Positions 26,588-35,671 of a stretch of 64,000 nucleotides of DNA are shown in pieces. Location of the stretch: the NCBI GenBank assembly GCA_024742405.1, contig JANSYP010000010.1, positions 1 through 64,000 on the forward strand, written 5' to 3'. Within the stretch, counting starts at the first letter, position 1. Each line of letters starts with the position of its first letter. A model generated the notes under the pieces. It made no database searches and was not told where the DNA came from. It was given only the letters and a program-made list of their open reading frames with translations. A program made the translations under genes and the position numbers. The stretch comes from Paracoccaceae bacterium (GTDB lineage Bacteria > Pseudomonadota > Alphaproteobacteria > Rhodobacterales > Rhodobacteraceae).

Positions 26588-27493
26588 TTGTATTTCTATC
26601 ATGACGGCGACACGCCGGTCGGCCCATTCAGTCGTGAACGCCTGGCCCAACTCGCGGAGAGTGGGCTTATCGGGACTGGCACCCTTGTGAGCAACGACGC
26701 GAAGAGGGAGTGGGTCCCCTATCACGCGCTTCTGGATGGCGGGGACCCGTGGACCGTGAGCGAGGCTTTGCCCGAGCTTTCACCCGCGACGGCTTCGATT
26801 GAACAGGTGGAGGTGAATGATCCCGCGTCAGGGGTTTCCGACAATGCCCAGTGTCGCCTGCCCGACCCGTCTTCGGCGACGACCGAGGCACCCGCCGCAG
26901 ATCAAGACGCCGTTTCGACCGGTTCCGTGGCTCCCGTTGCCGGGTGGACCAGCGAGCCGCCTGCGCCCTGGCACCGCTACGGCGCACGCGTTTTCGACAC
27001 GATGTTCAATGGCAGTATCGGATTCTTCCTTCTGAGCGTCGCATTCTATGCCATCGCGCCGGCGACCGCCGATGAAGTGTTTGAGCTTTTCGAAGCCGGA
27101 ATCGGGCCACTCGTCGACGTTTTCGTGACGGGGTTGATGGCCTCGCTTGTCAGCGGTGTCTTGATCGGTGCGACTGGCGCCACGCTTGGAAAATGGATCT
27201 TCGGGATCAAGGTGACCCGCCTGGACGGGACGCGTCTGGGCCTCTCAGCCGGCGTCGTCCGTGATCTCGAGGTCTTTTTGAAAGGCCTGGGATTGGGCAT
27301 GCCGCTGGTCTCCCTGGTGACGGTGTTCCTGTCGTACAGGCGCCTGGTCCGTCGAAAGGCGACATCCTGGGACGCGGGTCAATACCTCGTTTGGCGGCGT
27401 CCCGGCGGAACATCGCAGACATTGCTCAACATCGTCGGAATTCTACTCATCGTGCTGATGATTGCCGCCGTTTCCGCGATCAGTGCGCTGTGA
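26588..27493 (+). CDS. GYF_2 and RDD domain membrane protein
   Basis: The protein of 301 residues has an N-terminal GYF_2 domain (about 2-55, YFYHDGDTPVGPFSRERLAQ), a low-complexity acidic linker (to about 120), and a C-terminal RDD domain with three or four membrane helices (WHRYGARVFDTMFNGSIGFF; LGKWIFGIKVTRLDGTRLGL). The TTG at 26588 has GGGGGA 7 nt upstream; a TTG at 26573 is the alternative. GYF domains bind proline-rich peptides. RDD proteins are often transporters of unknown substrate, so this may be a scaffold or transporter. Its stop overlaps the next start (GTGA). Confidence 0.75.
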   Translation: MYFYHDGDTPVGPFSRERLAQLAESGLIGTGTLVSNDAKREWVPYHALLDGGDPWTVSEALPELSPATASIEQVEVNDPASGVSDNAQCRLPDPSSATTEAPAADQDAVSTGSVAPVAGWTSEPPAPWHRYGARVFDTMFNGSIGFFLLSVAFYAIAPATADEVFELFEAGIGPLVDVFVTGLMASLVSGVLIGATGATLGKWIFGIKVTRLDGTRLGLSAGVVRDLEVFLKGLGLGMPLVSLVTVFLSYRRLVRRKATSWDAGQYLVWRRPGGTSQTLLNIVGILLIVLMIAAVSAISAL

Positions 27494-28335
27494 CAGTGCG
27501 CGCGATATCGAACCCCAAGCGTCATGTCCTGGCTGTTCTTGCCATGCTTCTGGGCGGAATTCTGAGTTTCTTGGGCCGGTTCTCTACCGTGGACGGTCCA
27601 GAGGTGCTGGTCGGCTATATCCTTCTGACGGCGCTTGTCTGTGTGTTCTTTCTGCTTGGGCTTGCCATTGTCATCGTCGCCAATACGGATGCGAGCGGCG
27701 CGCTGCGTGCCCCGGCCTCGCTTGCCGCGGTTGTCGGGTGGGCCACGCTCATACCGCTTGGCGGCATGGCCATCGGTGCGCTCGTGAATTTCTCGTCCGG
27801 ACTGGCAATTCTGAACGCGTCGGTCGAAACCCAGGGCAACGAAGTGCTCCAAATGGACAATGGCGCCGTATTGCTTGATGGAGTGATCGGGCCAGCGACC
27901 CTGCGGTCGCTGCTTGAGGTTCAGGCCAGTCGGCCGGTGGAATTCCTTCTGCTGCGAAGCGGGGGTGGCAGTCTGCAAACTGCGACCGAGATCGCCCGGA
28001 TCGTGGAAGGCGAGGCCATCCCAACGATGGTGGTGGAGGAATGCAGCAGCGCCTGCGTCGTTATCGCCCTTTCGGGCGTAGATCCCGTGGTGGAGCCCGG
28101 TTCGAAAATTGGCTTTCACCGCGCCAGCGTCGCGGTGGGCAACCGGTCGCAGCTTGGCCGGTTCTTCGGCAATTCCGGAACCGAAAGCATGGTCGCCGAG
28201 CTGCGGCGGCTTGGTGTGCCCGGCTGGCTGCTGGAGATCACCGAAAACACGCCGGCCGACCAGATGCATTACGTTTCGGGCGAGAAAATGGTCGAACTCG
28301 GGCTGTTTGCGCGGCTGACCGGATCGGCCCGATAG
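27490..28335 (+). CDS. Membrane-anchored ClpP-fold protein (COG3904-like)
   Basis: The 281-residue protein has three hydrophobic helices (about 12-32, 40-65 and 75-95) and then a soluble ClpP/crotonase-like domain: VLLDGVIGPATLRSLLEVQA, FLLLRSGGGSLQTATEIARI with the oxyanion-type GGG, MVVEECSSACVVIALSG with a serine in the nucleophile position, and SKIGFHRASVA with a histidine. This matches the periplasmic ClpP-like family rather than true ClpP. A serine protease role in the envelope is likely but untested. GTG at 27490 overlaps the previous stop; a second GTG is at 27496. Confidence 0.75.
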   Translation: MTVRAISNPKRHVLAVLAMLLGGILSFLGRFSTVDGPEVLVGYILLTALVCVFFLLGLAIVIVANTDASGALRAPASLAAVVGWATLIPLGGMAIGALVNFSSGLAILNASVETQGNEVLQMDNGAVLLDGVIGPATLRSLLEVQASRPVEFLLLRSGGGSLQTATEIARIVEGEAIPTMVVEECSSACVVIALSGVDPVVEPGSKIGFHRASVAVGNRSQLGRFFGNSGTESMVAELRRLGVPGWLLEITENTPADQMHYVSGEKMVELGLFARLTGSAR

Positions 28336-28843
28336 GTCGCGCCCGGCGCGGAAGCCATTGGTCCGAATGTCTTTGGGGCGGCATCGCGGATTTGCTCGCC
28401 CTGCCGGGTTCAGCAGGCCGCGCCCCCCGATGAGCCGGGAGGGCGCCTGCCGCGACGCCGCAAGCACCCATGGAGAGATTCCCGCGCGGGCCGGTGGTCG
28501 GGTGCGTCCGCCCCCGTCGACGTCGCCCTGCGACGAGGATCGACGGGACCTGTCCGGCTGCACCGGGGGCGTCCATGCCTCCAGCCGGGCTGCTTTCCGC
28601 CCACGGCCACGGATCATCGTCCGAGATCGGGGGCAGCGCGGACCGGAGCATGGCGGCCTGACCACGTCCGACAGGGCGGGGACGGTCCGACAGAGATCCG
28701 GGGCCGCCCCGGTCAGCGTGTCCGTGCCGGGATCGACGGCTGTTCTCGGCTGCGGCGCGCATTATGTGCTGGGCGGGGGCCCCGCCCGGGTAACGTGCTT
28801 GCGCGGGTCCGTCGCGAGTGCCAAACACCGGGCAAAGAGGGAG
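28336..28843. other. Stretch without a supported gene before the sigma factor
   Basis: No gene is supported. Very GC-rich sequence with a G/C inverted repeat (GGGCGGGG then CCCCGCCC around 28,773-28,790) that could end transcription from the ClpP-fold gene. The promoter of the sigma factor should lie in the right part, but I see no convincing boxes. Confidence 0.4.
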
Positions 28844-29410
28844 ATGCCGATCCGAACGACACGGGTCTCCGGGGCGAGGATGGCAGACGACCGCGAACTC
28901 TTGCAGCGCATTTCGGTCAGCGACAGGGAGGCGATGCGCGCCTTCTACGAGCGCTATCACACTGCGCTTTTTGCGTTCATTCGCGGGCGCGGCACCGATC
29001 CCGCAGCCGCCGCCGATACGGTGCAGGATGCGATGCTGGAGGTCTGGCGGTCCGCCGGGCGGTACAGGGGCGAGGCCGCCGCCAAGACCTGGCTCTTTTC
29101 CATCGCCCGCAACAAGCTCATCGACCGGACTCGGAAGGGCGCCCGGCTGAGCCATGTCGAGGATGTCCCGGAGACCGTCGACGAAGCGCCCGATCCCGAA
29201 GCGGTGATGATCGCAAGCTCGGAGGCGGCGCGCGTGCGCGCCTGTCTGGGCAGGTTGAAGCCGGCGCATCTCAGCGTGATCCGGCTGGCCTTCTACGAGG
29301 ACCTGACCTACGGCGAAATCTCCGAAATCGAGGATGTTCCGGCGGGTACCGTCAAGACGCGGATCTTCCACGCCAAGAAGCTGCTGCTGCGGTGCCTCGG
29401 CAAACGGTGA
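28844..29410 (+). CDS. ECF-type RNA polymerase sigma factor
   Basis: The 188-residue protein has sigma region 2 (about 35-100, MRAFYERYHTALFAFIRGRG, AADTVQDAMLEVWRSAGRYR and TWLFSIARNKLIDRTRKGA) and sigma region 4 (about 130-185, LTYGEISEIEDVPAGTVKTR). It would direct core polymerase to envelope-stress-like promoters. AGAGGGAG precedes the chosen ATG; a second ATG at 28880 is an alternative. The anti-sigma candidate lies head-to-head at the 3' end, on the opposite strand, rather than in the usual co-directional order. Confidence 0.9.
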   Translation: MPIRTTRVSGARMADDRELLQRISVSDREAMRAFYERYHTALFAFIRGRGTDPAAAADTVQDAMLEVWRSAGRYRGEAAAKTWLFSIARNKLIDRTRKGARLSHVEDVPETVDEAPDPEAVMIASSEAARVRACLGRLKPAHLSVIRLAFYEDLTYGEISEIEDVPAGTVKTRIFHAKKLLLRCLGKR

Positions 29411-29429
29411 GCGCGGCGCCGCCCCGGTT

Positions 29430-30002
29430 TCATTCGCTGGTGACCGTGTCCACGAGATCCGGGCGGTCGGCGAGGGCCGCGCTCGCCGCGGTCCGTCGCG
29501 CGGCGTCCGGGAAGGCGATGCGGTAGAGGCCCAGCGCGCTCGGCCCGTCCAGAATCGTGCCGTCATGGCTGCGCAACAGGGCGGAGATTTCCCCCATGCT
29601 GGCGTCCGCGTCAAAGATCACCTGCAGGACCGGGCCGGTGCGGTCCTCGGTCACCGTCTGGTATTCGGCGTCGCCCGGGTCGGTCAGGTTCGGCACGATG
29701 GCGATCTGCCAGAGCATCACGGCGGCCACCACGAGACCCGCAGCCTGCCACAGCGATAGCCGCACGGGCCGGTTCAGGTTCGCGGGTTCGCTCTCGGCGT
29801 CGAGGGCCGCGGAGAGCCGGGCCCATCCCGCATCGGGCCGGGATAGGCCGTCTTCGGCGGCCAGTTCGGCGCGGACCGCACGCAGGGCCGCGACTTCCGC
29901 CGCCAGTCCCCGATTCGCTGCCATCTCGGCCTCGAACTCCTCCCGCTCCTCGGCCGGGAGCCTGTTCTGCAGATAGGCAAGAAGCCGGTCCTCGCGATCC
30001 AT
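29430..30002 (-). CDS. Membrane-anchored anti-sigma factor candidate
   Basis: The protein of 190 residues has a cytoplasmic N-terminal part with an anti-sigma-like start (MDREDRLLAYLQNRLPAEER) but without a zinc-finger HxxxCxxC motif. One membrane helix follows (about 86-105, WQAAGLVVAAVMLWQIAIVP), and a periplasmic C-terminal domain of about 85 residues ends the protein. Position next to an ECF sigma and a secreted protease is the main argument: the protease or its substrate could signal through the C-terminal domain. It ends 19 bp from the sigma stop in convergent orientation. Confidence 0.6.
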   Translation of the reverse strand: MDREDRLLAYLQNRLPAEEREEFEAEMAANRGLAAEVAALRAVRAELAAEDGLSRPDAGWARLSAALDAESEPANLNRPVRLSLWQAAGLVVAAVMLWQIAIVPNLTDPGDAEYQTVTEDRTGPVLQVIFDADASMGEISALLRSHDGTILDGPSALGLYRIAFPDAARRTAASAALADRPDLVDTVTSE

Positions 30003-30210
30003 ATCCTAGCCCTTCCTCGCCAACGTCGGTCTCGTTCGGTCCCGGGACACATACAGACCTCCGCCGTCCCCCGCATGCCGAACTTATTCCTTTGACGCGG
30101 GACACGCGACACCGGTTCAATAAATCGGACCGGGCGCTGTTTTCAGATTGAACCATAGCTCTTTCCGAGTCGACCTAATGGATGACACGGCCAACGATCA
30201 GGGGACGCGA

Positions 30211-31404
30211 ATGGGAAGGCTGACAATATCAAACCGCTTCCGCCTGCCGGCTGGGGGCTTTGGGCGATCGGTCCTGATTGTCGCGGCGGTCCTGCTGGCC
30301 GGGTGTGCGGCGGATTTTCGGGGCTTTCCGGGCGGCCAGGCCCAGAGAGCTGACCTCGTCGACGATCGCGAGGTGATTGCGCTGATGCCTAGGACAGTGT
30401 CCCGGGACGCTCTGCTCCGGGCGGCCGACGTGCAAGGCTACCGATTGCTCGACACCACGTCGCTGCCCGCGCTCGGGCAGGTGATGGTCACCTTCGCGAA
30501 ACCCGACGACGTGACTGGCGCCGAGGCCATTGCCGCGCTCGAAGCCGCCGAACCCGCCTCGACCGTTGGCATCAACCACGCCTATCGGCTGCAACTGGGC
30601 GCCCCGGCAGCGGACCCGCGAACCTATGCCCAGGCGCTGATCGAGTGGCCGGCCGCAGGCTGTCAGGCACGCGGGCCCGTTGGGCTCATCGACACGGCCG
30701 TGGATCCGGGCGCACCGAACCTCGGGGGCGCGGCGCTCATCTCGCGCCAGTTTGCCAGCGGTCAGGGCGTCTCGTCGCGCCACGGAACCGAGGTCGCGAG
30801 CCTGCTGGCGGATCCGCGTCTGTTGCGCGACGTGACGATCTACAGCGCCGGCGTGGTGGGCCGGACCCGGAACGGCGGCGTTGCGGCCGGCGCGGACGAC
30901 ATGATCCGCGCGCTCGACTGGCTTGCGGGCCAAGGGGTCGAGGTCGTCAACATGTCCCTGGCGGGGCCCTATAACAAGCTGCTCGACCTGGCCGTGAACG
31001 AGGCCACATCCCGTGGCTTGATCCTGGTGGCCGCGGTGGGCAACGCGGGCCCCGATGTAGCACCCCTCTATCCGGCGGCCTTTCCATCGGTCATTGCCGT
31101 CACCGCGATCGATGCCGACCGCGACGTGTACGAGAATGCCGTGCGCGGCGCCTTCGTCGATTTCGCGGCGCCCGGCGTCGACGTGTTCGTGCGGTCGGAC
31201 GAGACAGGGCGCTTTGTGACGGGCACATCGATCGCCGCGCCGTTCGTGACCGCGCGCATTGTGGCCGATGAAGCCCTGATGAGGACGCCGAGCGCGGCCG
31301 AGACCCGGGGGCGACTGGCTGGCGCAAGCGAGGACCTGGGACCGCGCGGCAATGACCCGGTGTTCGGGGCGGGGCTGCTCAAGGCCGGCGGGCGCTGCGG
31401 CTGA
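30211..31404 (+). CDS. Subtilisin-like (S8) serine protease lipoprotein
   Basis: The 397-residue protein has a lipoprotein signal ending VLLAGC near residue 32, a propeptide-like region of about 100 residues, and an S8 domain. The catalytic triad is visible as Asp161 (GLIDTAVDP), His191 (SSRHGTEVASLLA) and Ser340 (FVTGTSIAAPFV), with the oxyanion Asn278 in AVGNAGPDVAP. It is probably tethered to the outer membrane facing the periplasm. The ATG at 30211 has AGGGGA upstream; an in-frame ATG at 30178 has none. It is divergent from the anti-sigma gene, with 208 bp between them. Confidence 0.88.
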   Translation: MGRLTISNRFRLPAGGFGRSVLIVAAVLLAGCAADFRGFPGGQAQRADLVDDREVIALMPRTVSRDALLRAADVQGYRLLDTTSLPALGQVMVTFAKPDDVTGAEAIAALEAAEPASTVGINHAYRLQLGAPAADPRTYAQALIEWPAAGCQARGPVGLIDTAVDPGAPNLGGAALISRQFASGQGVSSRHGTEVASLLADPRLLRDVTIYSAGVVGRTRNGGVAAGADDMIRALDWLAGQGVEVVNMSLAGPYNKLLDLAVNEATSRGLILVAAVGNAGPDVAPLYPAAFPSVIAVTAIDADRDVYENAVRGAFVDFAAPGVDVFVRSDETGRFVTGTSIAAPFVTARIVADEALMRTPSAAETRGRLAGASEDLGPRGNDPVFGAGLLKAGGRCG

Positions 31405-31773
31405 GGGCGCATCCTGGCCGAGCGGAAGGCCGGGCGCGCCGGTGTCCGGTCCGTTTCAAGGGGATTGCGGCGCAGCCTTTCATCGCAGGTCCGGCAGGTG
31501 CGCGGCGGGCCGTCGAACGGAGCTCGCGCGCCATGGGCGGCGCCGCGTGCCGGCCCGACCGCCGTCGCTGACCCGGTTGCGGCGTTCATGCCCGCGCAGG
31601 CAAGCAAGGCATACCGAAGCCGGTTTCTCGGAAACCGCCTGCGCCGACGGCCCGGATCAGGCAGGGTCGCGGCGCGGGAACGCGCTGACGGCCTCGGGCG
31701 GTGCGCGCGTGCGTGGCGGTGCCCCGCTGGGGGCGGAGCACCGGGTTTTCGGGTCGATTGTGCCGGACGGCGC
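31405..31773. other. Stretch without a supported gene
   Basis: No gene is supported between the convergent protease and sulfatase genes. It is GC-rich; several short overlapping frames exist in both directions but none has a motif or ribosome site. Confidence 0.4.
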
Positions 31774-33522
31774 TTAGTTTCCGGCGCCCCATCGGGCGTC
31801 GAGATTGTCCCATTCCGGCACACGTGTGATCACCTCCCGCGGGTCGAATGGCAGGTCTTCGGGATTGATCCGGGGCTTGCTCGCCGCGGCCACTTCGGGG
31901 CGCGGGTCGACGACATCCACAAAGGGGAAATCGCGGTTCTGACCCTGGTGGGGGTATTTCTCGGCCCAGATTTCATGGCGCAGCTTCATCTGGTTGAACA
32001 TGCCCTTGGCCGGAAACATCGGCAGCATCTGGCCGCTGGCTTCGCGCGGATCGTTGTAGAGGTCGTAGAACTCCGGCCCGGACAGTCCGAGCTTCGCCCC
32101 CGCCAGATGACGCTTGTATCGCCCCTTGACCAGCGCTGCGAGCTCCGGTCCGGTATAGACAAAGGCGTAGTCCCTGCGGCTGAACGTATCGCCATTCAGA
32201 AGCAGTGAGGTCTGATCCACCCCGTCGATGATCCGGTCCGTCGGGATGTTTTCGCTCGCGCCGCCGAGCCGCGCGAAGGTCGTGTAGAGGTCGGTGATAT
32301 GGATGATGTCGCCGACGGTCTGCCCGGGTTCGATCACCCCTGGCCACCAGGCGATTGCGGGAACGCGCAGGCCGCCTTCGAGATAGTCGCCCTTGCCGCC
32401 CCTGTAGAGCGTTTCGACGAAGCCCGCAGGTCCGTCATGCACCATCGGGCCATTGTCGGCCATGAGGACGACAAGCGTGTTTTCCGCGATGCCGAGCGTT
32501 TCCAGTTCGGCCTTGAGCCGTCCGATGCGCACATCCAGCCGGGCCAGAGCCTCCTGAATAAGCCCTCCGGACGTCGTCACGCGGTCGGGAAAGCCGAGAA
32601 ACGAGGTGATCTGCGGCCACCAGGCGACAAAGAATGGCTGGTCCCCGGACGCATTGCGCCGAATGAAATCCAGCGTCGCGTCCTCGAAGGAATCCTCCAG
32701 CGCCATGTAGCCGTCATGATCGAACGGAGGCGTGCCGAACTCGCGCACCTCGCCGCCTTTCTTGCCCTCCAGCGCCCAGACATAGCCCGTGGGGCGCCAG
32801 CCGGGGTCCATATCGTAGCGATCCTCGGGGAACATGTCGGGCAAGATCACGGCCGGTGAAAGCGCATTGAGCTGCCCGGCGGGCACATAAAGGCTGGGAA
32901 CCTGATTGTAGGGTGTCCAGATCGCCTCGTCGAAGCCCTGATTGTTGAGATTTGCCGAGGACACGTCGCCCAGGTGCGACTTGCCGAAAAACGCCGTTGC
33001 ATAGCCGGCGTCGCTCAGAACCTCCGCGATCGTCACCTCGTCGGCTGCCAGACCGCCGTATTCGTAAGGAAACCCGACATTGTACATGCCGTTTCGCACG
33101 GCGTGCCGGCCGGTCATTGCGGCCGCGCGGCTCGGCGTGCAGGAGGGTTCGGTGTACATCCGAAGCAGGTTCATGCCGTCGGCGGCGATCTCGTTCATCG
33201 CGGGGGTTTCCCACCCGCGTATCTGCTGGATCTCGGGAATGCCGATCTCTCCGACCGGCGTATCGTCCCACATGACGTGGATGATGTTGGGCGGTTTGCC
33301 GAACTGCTCGCGGAGGTCGGCGAGCTTTGCGTCGATCTCGGCGTCTTCCGTCATCCAGCGGTCGCCATGCATGGCCGCCAGTACGTAATGCTCGGCGTCG
33401 TGAATGATCCCGCCGCTGTGGCCGGTGTCCTGGGCGAGGGCGAGGTGGGGCAATCCGGCGACAAGGCAGATCGCGGCTGCCGCCACGCCTATCCGGTCCG
33501 CCATGCAGTGTCGTGTTTTCAT
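31774..33522 (-). CDS. Exported formylglycine-dependent sulfatase
   Basis: The protein of 582 residues has a signal peptide (about 1-30, ending PHLALAQD) and an alkaline-phosphatase-fold sulfatase domain. The active-site signature CTPSR (Cys128, to be converted to formylglycine) followed by AAAMTGRH is intact, and GKSHLGD, MADNGPMVHDG and the first metal-binding stretch NIIHVMWDDTPV are present. The last has HVMWDD where most have the pattern IxxDD. It would release sulfate from a sulfate ester in the periplasm. An AGGAAAGATC ribosome site supports the ATG at 33522 over an ORF extension upstream. SulP and regulator genes nearby suggest a sulfate-ester locus. Confidence 0.9.
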   Translation of the reverse strand: MKTRHCMADRIGVAAAAICLVAGLPHLALAQDTGHSGGIIHDAEHYVLAAMHGDRWMTEDAEIDAKLADLREQFGKPPNIIHVMWDDTPVGEIGIPEIQQIRGWETPAMNEIAADGMNLLRMYTEPSCTPSRAAAMTGRHAVRNGMYNVGFPYEYGGLAADEVTIAEVLSDAGYATAFFGKSHLGDVSSANLNNQGFDEAIWTPYNQVPSLYVPAGQLNALSPAVILPDMFPEDRYDMDPGWRPTGYVWALEGKKGGEVREFGTPPFDHDGYMALEDSFEDATLDFIRRNASGDQPFFVAWWPQITSFLGFPDRVTTSGGLIQEALARLDVRIGRLKAELETLGIAENTLVVLMADNGPMVHDGPAGFVETLYRGGKGDYLEGGLRVPAIAWWPGVIEPGQTVGDIIHITDLYTTFARLGGASENIPTDRIIDGVDQTSLLLNGDTFSRRDYAFVYTGPELAALVKGRYKRHLAGAKLGLSGPEFYDLYNDPREASGQMLPMFPAKGMFNQMKLRHEIWAEKYPHQGQNRDFPFVDVVDPRPEVAAASKPRINPEDLPFDPREVITRVPEWDNLDARWGAGN

Positions 33523-33610
33523 GATCTTTCCTGTCACTGTTGAAGGGATGGCAAGAAGTGCCGTGCAGAGCCCGTATCGAGGGCGCGGGGGTGCCGTGCG
33601 TCGCCCCGGA

Positions 33611-33865
33611 TCATCCTTCCGGCGGTTCGGGCCGGGTGTTGGAAGCGGCTGCCGTCGCCAGATGCCGCTCGATTTCGCGCCGAAGGTCATCGAAACTGGC
33701 GATCAGGTCCGTCGTGCCGGCATCCAGCGTGCCAAAACGGTTTTCGGCCTGCCGAAGAAGGATTTCGAAATGGGCGCAGATCTCGTCGAACGCCGCGTCG
33801 GTGCTCCGGAGATCCCGCAACCTTGTCCGGTGACCGGCAAACAGCGTTTCTAGATCTTCGGCCAC
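33611..33865 (-). CDS. Small helical protein of unknown function
   Basis: This 84-residue protein is predicted helical throughout (ETLFAGHRTRLRDLRSTDAA, LLRQAENRFGTLDAGTTDLI), with no signal peptide. It looks like a soluble coiled protein. It starts with GTG preceded by AAGGCG and lies 88 bp upstream of the sulfatase on the same strand, so it may be cotranscribed with it. I do not recognise the family. Confidence 0.5.
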   Translation of the reverse strand: MAEDLETLFAGHRTRLRDLRSTDAAFDEICAHFEILLRQAENRFGTLDAGTTDLIASFDDLRREIERHLATAAASNTRPEPPEG

Positions 33866-33933
33866 GATGTCGCCTTGCTGGCAGCCAGTGTGTTTCCATG
33901 TTGCTTGACGGCGTTCACGCGCGGCTGAAACGT

Positions 33934-33953
33934 ATGTTACGGTGATGTTACGG
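33934..33953. promoter_or_regulatory. Direct repeat spaced one helical turn
   Basis: ATGTTACGG occurs at 33934-33942 and again at 33945-33953, an 11-bp period, in the space between the divergent small gene/sulfatase operon and the DNA-binding/TPR regulator. Tandem half-sites on one face of the helix are typical for OmpR-like or winged-helix regulators. It may be an operator for the regulator starting at 34018. Confidence 0.45.
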
Positions 33954-34017
33954 CATGACTCGGATCGTACCGGGCGGTGGGGCCACCATCTGGATGGGCG
34001 CGAGCAAGGGAGACGGA

Positions 34018-35370
34018 ATGCCGATGCGCGTCAGACCAACGGAGCCAGACGAAAAGCAAAAGCGCGACGCGTTGGAGGCCATCCTGTCGAGCGTGTCCTT
34101 TGCCGATGCCAACAGGCTCAAGGCGTTTCTCACCTACATCGTCGAGGAAACACTCGGCGGGCGCGAAGCGGGTATCCGGGCCAAGACCATCGCGTCGGAC
34201 GTCTATGGGCGCCGCCCGGAGGTCGGCGCCGAGCAGGAAGCCATCGTGCGCGTCGATGCCGGGCGGCTCCGGCGCAGGCTGGACGTGTACTATGCCGAAG
34301 AGGGCAGCGCCGCCCCGGTCCGCATTCACGTCCTGCCCGGCGGGTATCTTCCGACATTCGAGCTCCGCGATGTCGGCCCGTCCGAGGAGACCTCGGATGC
34401 AGGCGCCGGTGGGGCCTATGCGGTCGCGCGAATCGCGGGCGCCCTGGTATGTGCCGGCGGCGTCGGGCTTGCCATCGGATGGGCCTTCTTCGCACCATCA
34501 TCCGAGACATTGCACGCGGCCGTCGCGCCGGAGGGCACGGCGGCCATCGAACGGGTCGGCACCATTCGGCACTCCGTGAACCAGGTGTCGTCGGCATCCT
34601 TGCTGGCACGCACCTTCGTGGAAGAGGCCAGCGATCTGATCTTCCCGTCGATTGATCCCGCCAGACTGAATGCGGCGGAAATCCTCTGCGCGCGGGCCAT
34701 CGAACTCGCGCCCGAGATCTCGGACGGACATGCCTGCCTGTCGCTGGCGCAAGCCTTCCTCGCCTTCCTCATGCCACCCGGGGAACCCAGACGGGAGCTG
34801 CTTGACCGCGCGACCCGCGAGGCGGACCTGGCTCTGCGGATCGATCCTGCCGGAGCATATTCGCAGATGGCCTCGGCCTGGGCGCTCTTTGCCGGCGGGG
34901 ACCGCGCGACGGCGCTGGGGCGCGCGAGTATCGCGGTCGGGCTTGCCCCCGATCAGCCGCTCCTGAGAAACTTCTACGGTATGATGATGGTGTTCGACGG
35001 GCATTCCGCCGAGTTGCTGACAGCGGACGTCCCGCTGACGGGCAACGGACCCGTTGCGCAGCAGTATCACCCGTTCATCATTGCCGCGGCACGTCTCCTG
35101 ACCGAGGAGTATCAGGACACCATCGATGCGGTCGAAGCGGCGGTCCAGATCGAGGGCCGCACCAGCGCGCTGATGTCCGCCATCTATATCGCGGCGCTCG
35201 AGAACACGCGAAACGGAAAAGCGGCCGAGCAGTCCGCACGCAACCTGGTGCAGTCCTGGCCCGCCTCGAACATCGGCGCCGCACTGCCGCAATACTTCAC
35301 CCACGACGAGGATGTGCTGGCAATCGTGGCGCCGCTGGAGACTGTCCTCGGCCGGCTCGATCGAGAGTAG
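34018..35370 (+). CDS. DNA-binding and TPR-repeat regulator, membrane-anchored
   Basis: The 450-residue protein has an N-terminal domain (about 10-105) with ANRLKAFLTYIVEETLGGRE, IASDVYGRRPEVGAEQEAIV, RVDAGRLRRRLDVYYAEEGS and HVLPGGYLPTFE, a winged-helix-like head frequently fused to TPR or cyclase modules. One membrane helix follows (about 121-140, ARIAGALVCAGGVGLAIGWA), and then an outer part of TPR-like helices. The layout is CadC-like: cytoplasmic DNA binding with a periplasmic sensor. AGGGAGACGG precedes the ATG at 34018; an ATG at 33955 has no site. Location between sulfatase and SulP suggests it controls them. Confidence 0.75.
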   Translation: MPMRVRPTEPDEKQKRDALEAILSSVSFADANRLKAFLTYIVEETLGGREAGIRAKTIASDVYGRRPEVGAEQEAIVRVDAGRLRRRLDVYYAEEGSAAPVRIHVLPGGYLPTFELRDVGPSEETSDAGAGGAYAVARIAGALVCAGGVGLAIGWAFFAPSSETLHAAVAPEGTAAIERVGTIRHSVNQVSSASLLARTFVEEASDLIFPSIDPARLNAAEILCARAIELAPEISDGHACLSLAQAFLAFLMPPGEPRRELLDRATREADLALRIDPAGAYSQMASAWALFAGGDRATALGRASIAVGLAPDQPLLRNFYGMMMVFDGHSAELLTADVPLTGNGPVAQQYHPFIIAAARLLTEEYQDTIDAVEAAVQIEGRTSALMSAIYIAALENTRNGKAAEQSARNLVQSWPASNIGAALPQYFTHDEDVLAIVAPLETVLGRLDRE

Positions 35371-35671
35371 CTGACGCGGCCTCACGCCGGCTGTGCCCGC
35401 TGACGCAGTGTGCCCGCACCGTCGGTCCCCCGCAGGGCCGTCTGGTGGGTGGCTCGGCGGACGGGAGCGGGTCCGGATCGGTCGCACGATCGCCGTCCAT
35501 CGTTCCCGGATCCGGATCTGGCCATCGCCGAATGGAGCTATTGTTCGTGCTCAATGCCCCGCTGTGCCGCCGCGCCGGTCCGGAGGCATCCTGTCGATGG
35601 ACCAATGGCCGGGCATGCACTAACACTTCAATTGGACCAACCACTTGGGGCTCGCCAGAAAGCTAACCCTC
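35371..35671. other. Stretch without a supported gene before the SulP transporter
   Basis: No gene is supported. It should contain the promoter for the SulP gene or read-through from the regulator. I see no convincing promoter boxes. A TTG at 35645 could extend the SulP protein by 9 residues. Confidence 0.4.
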
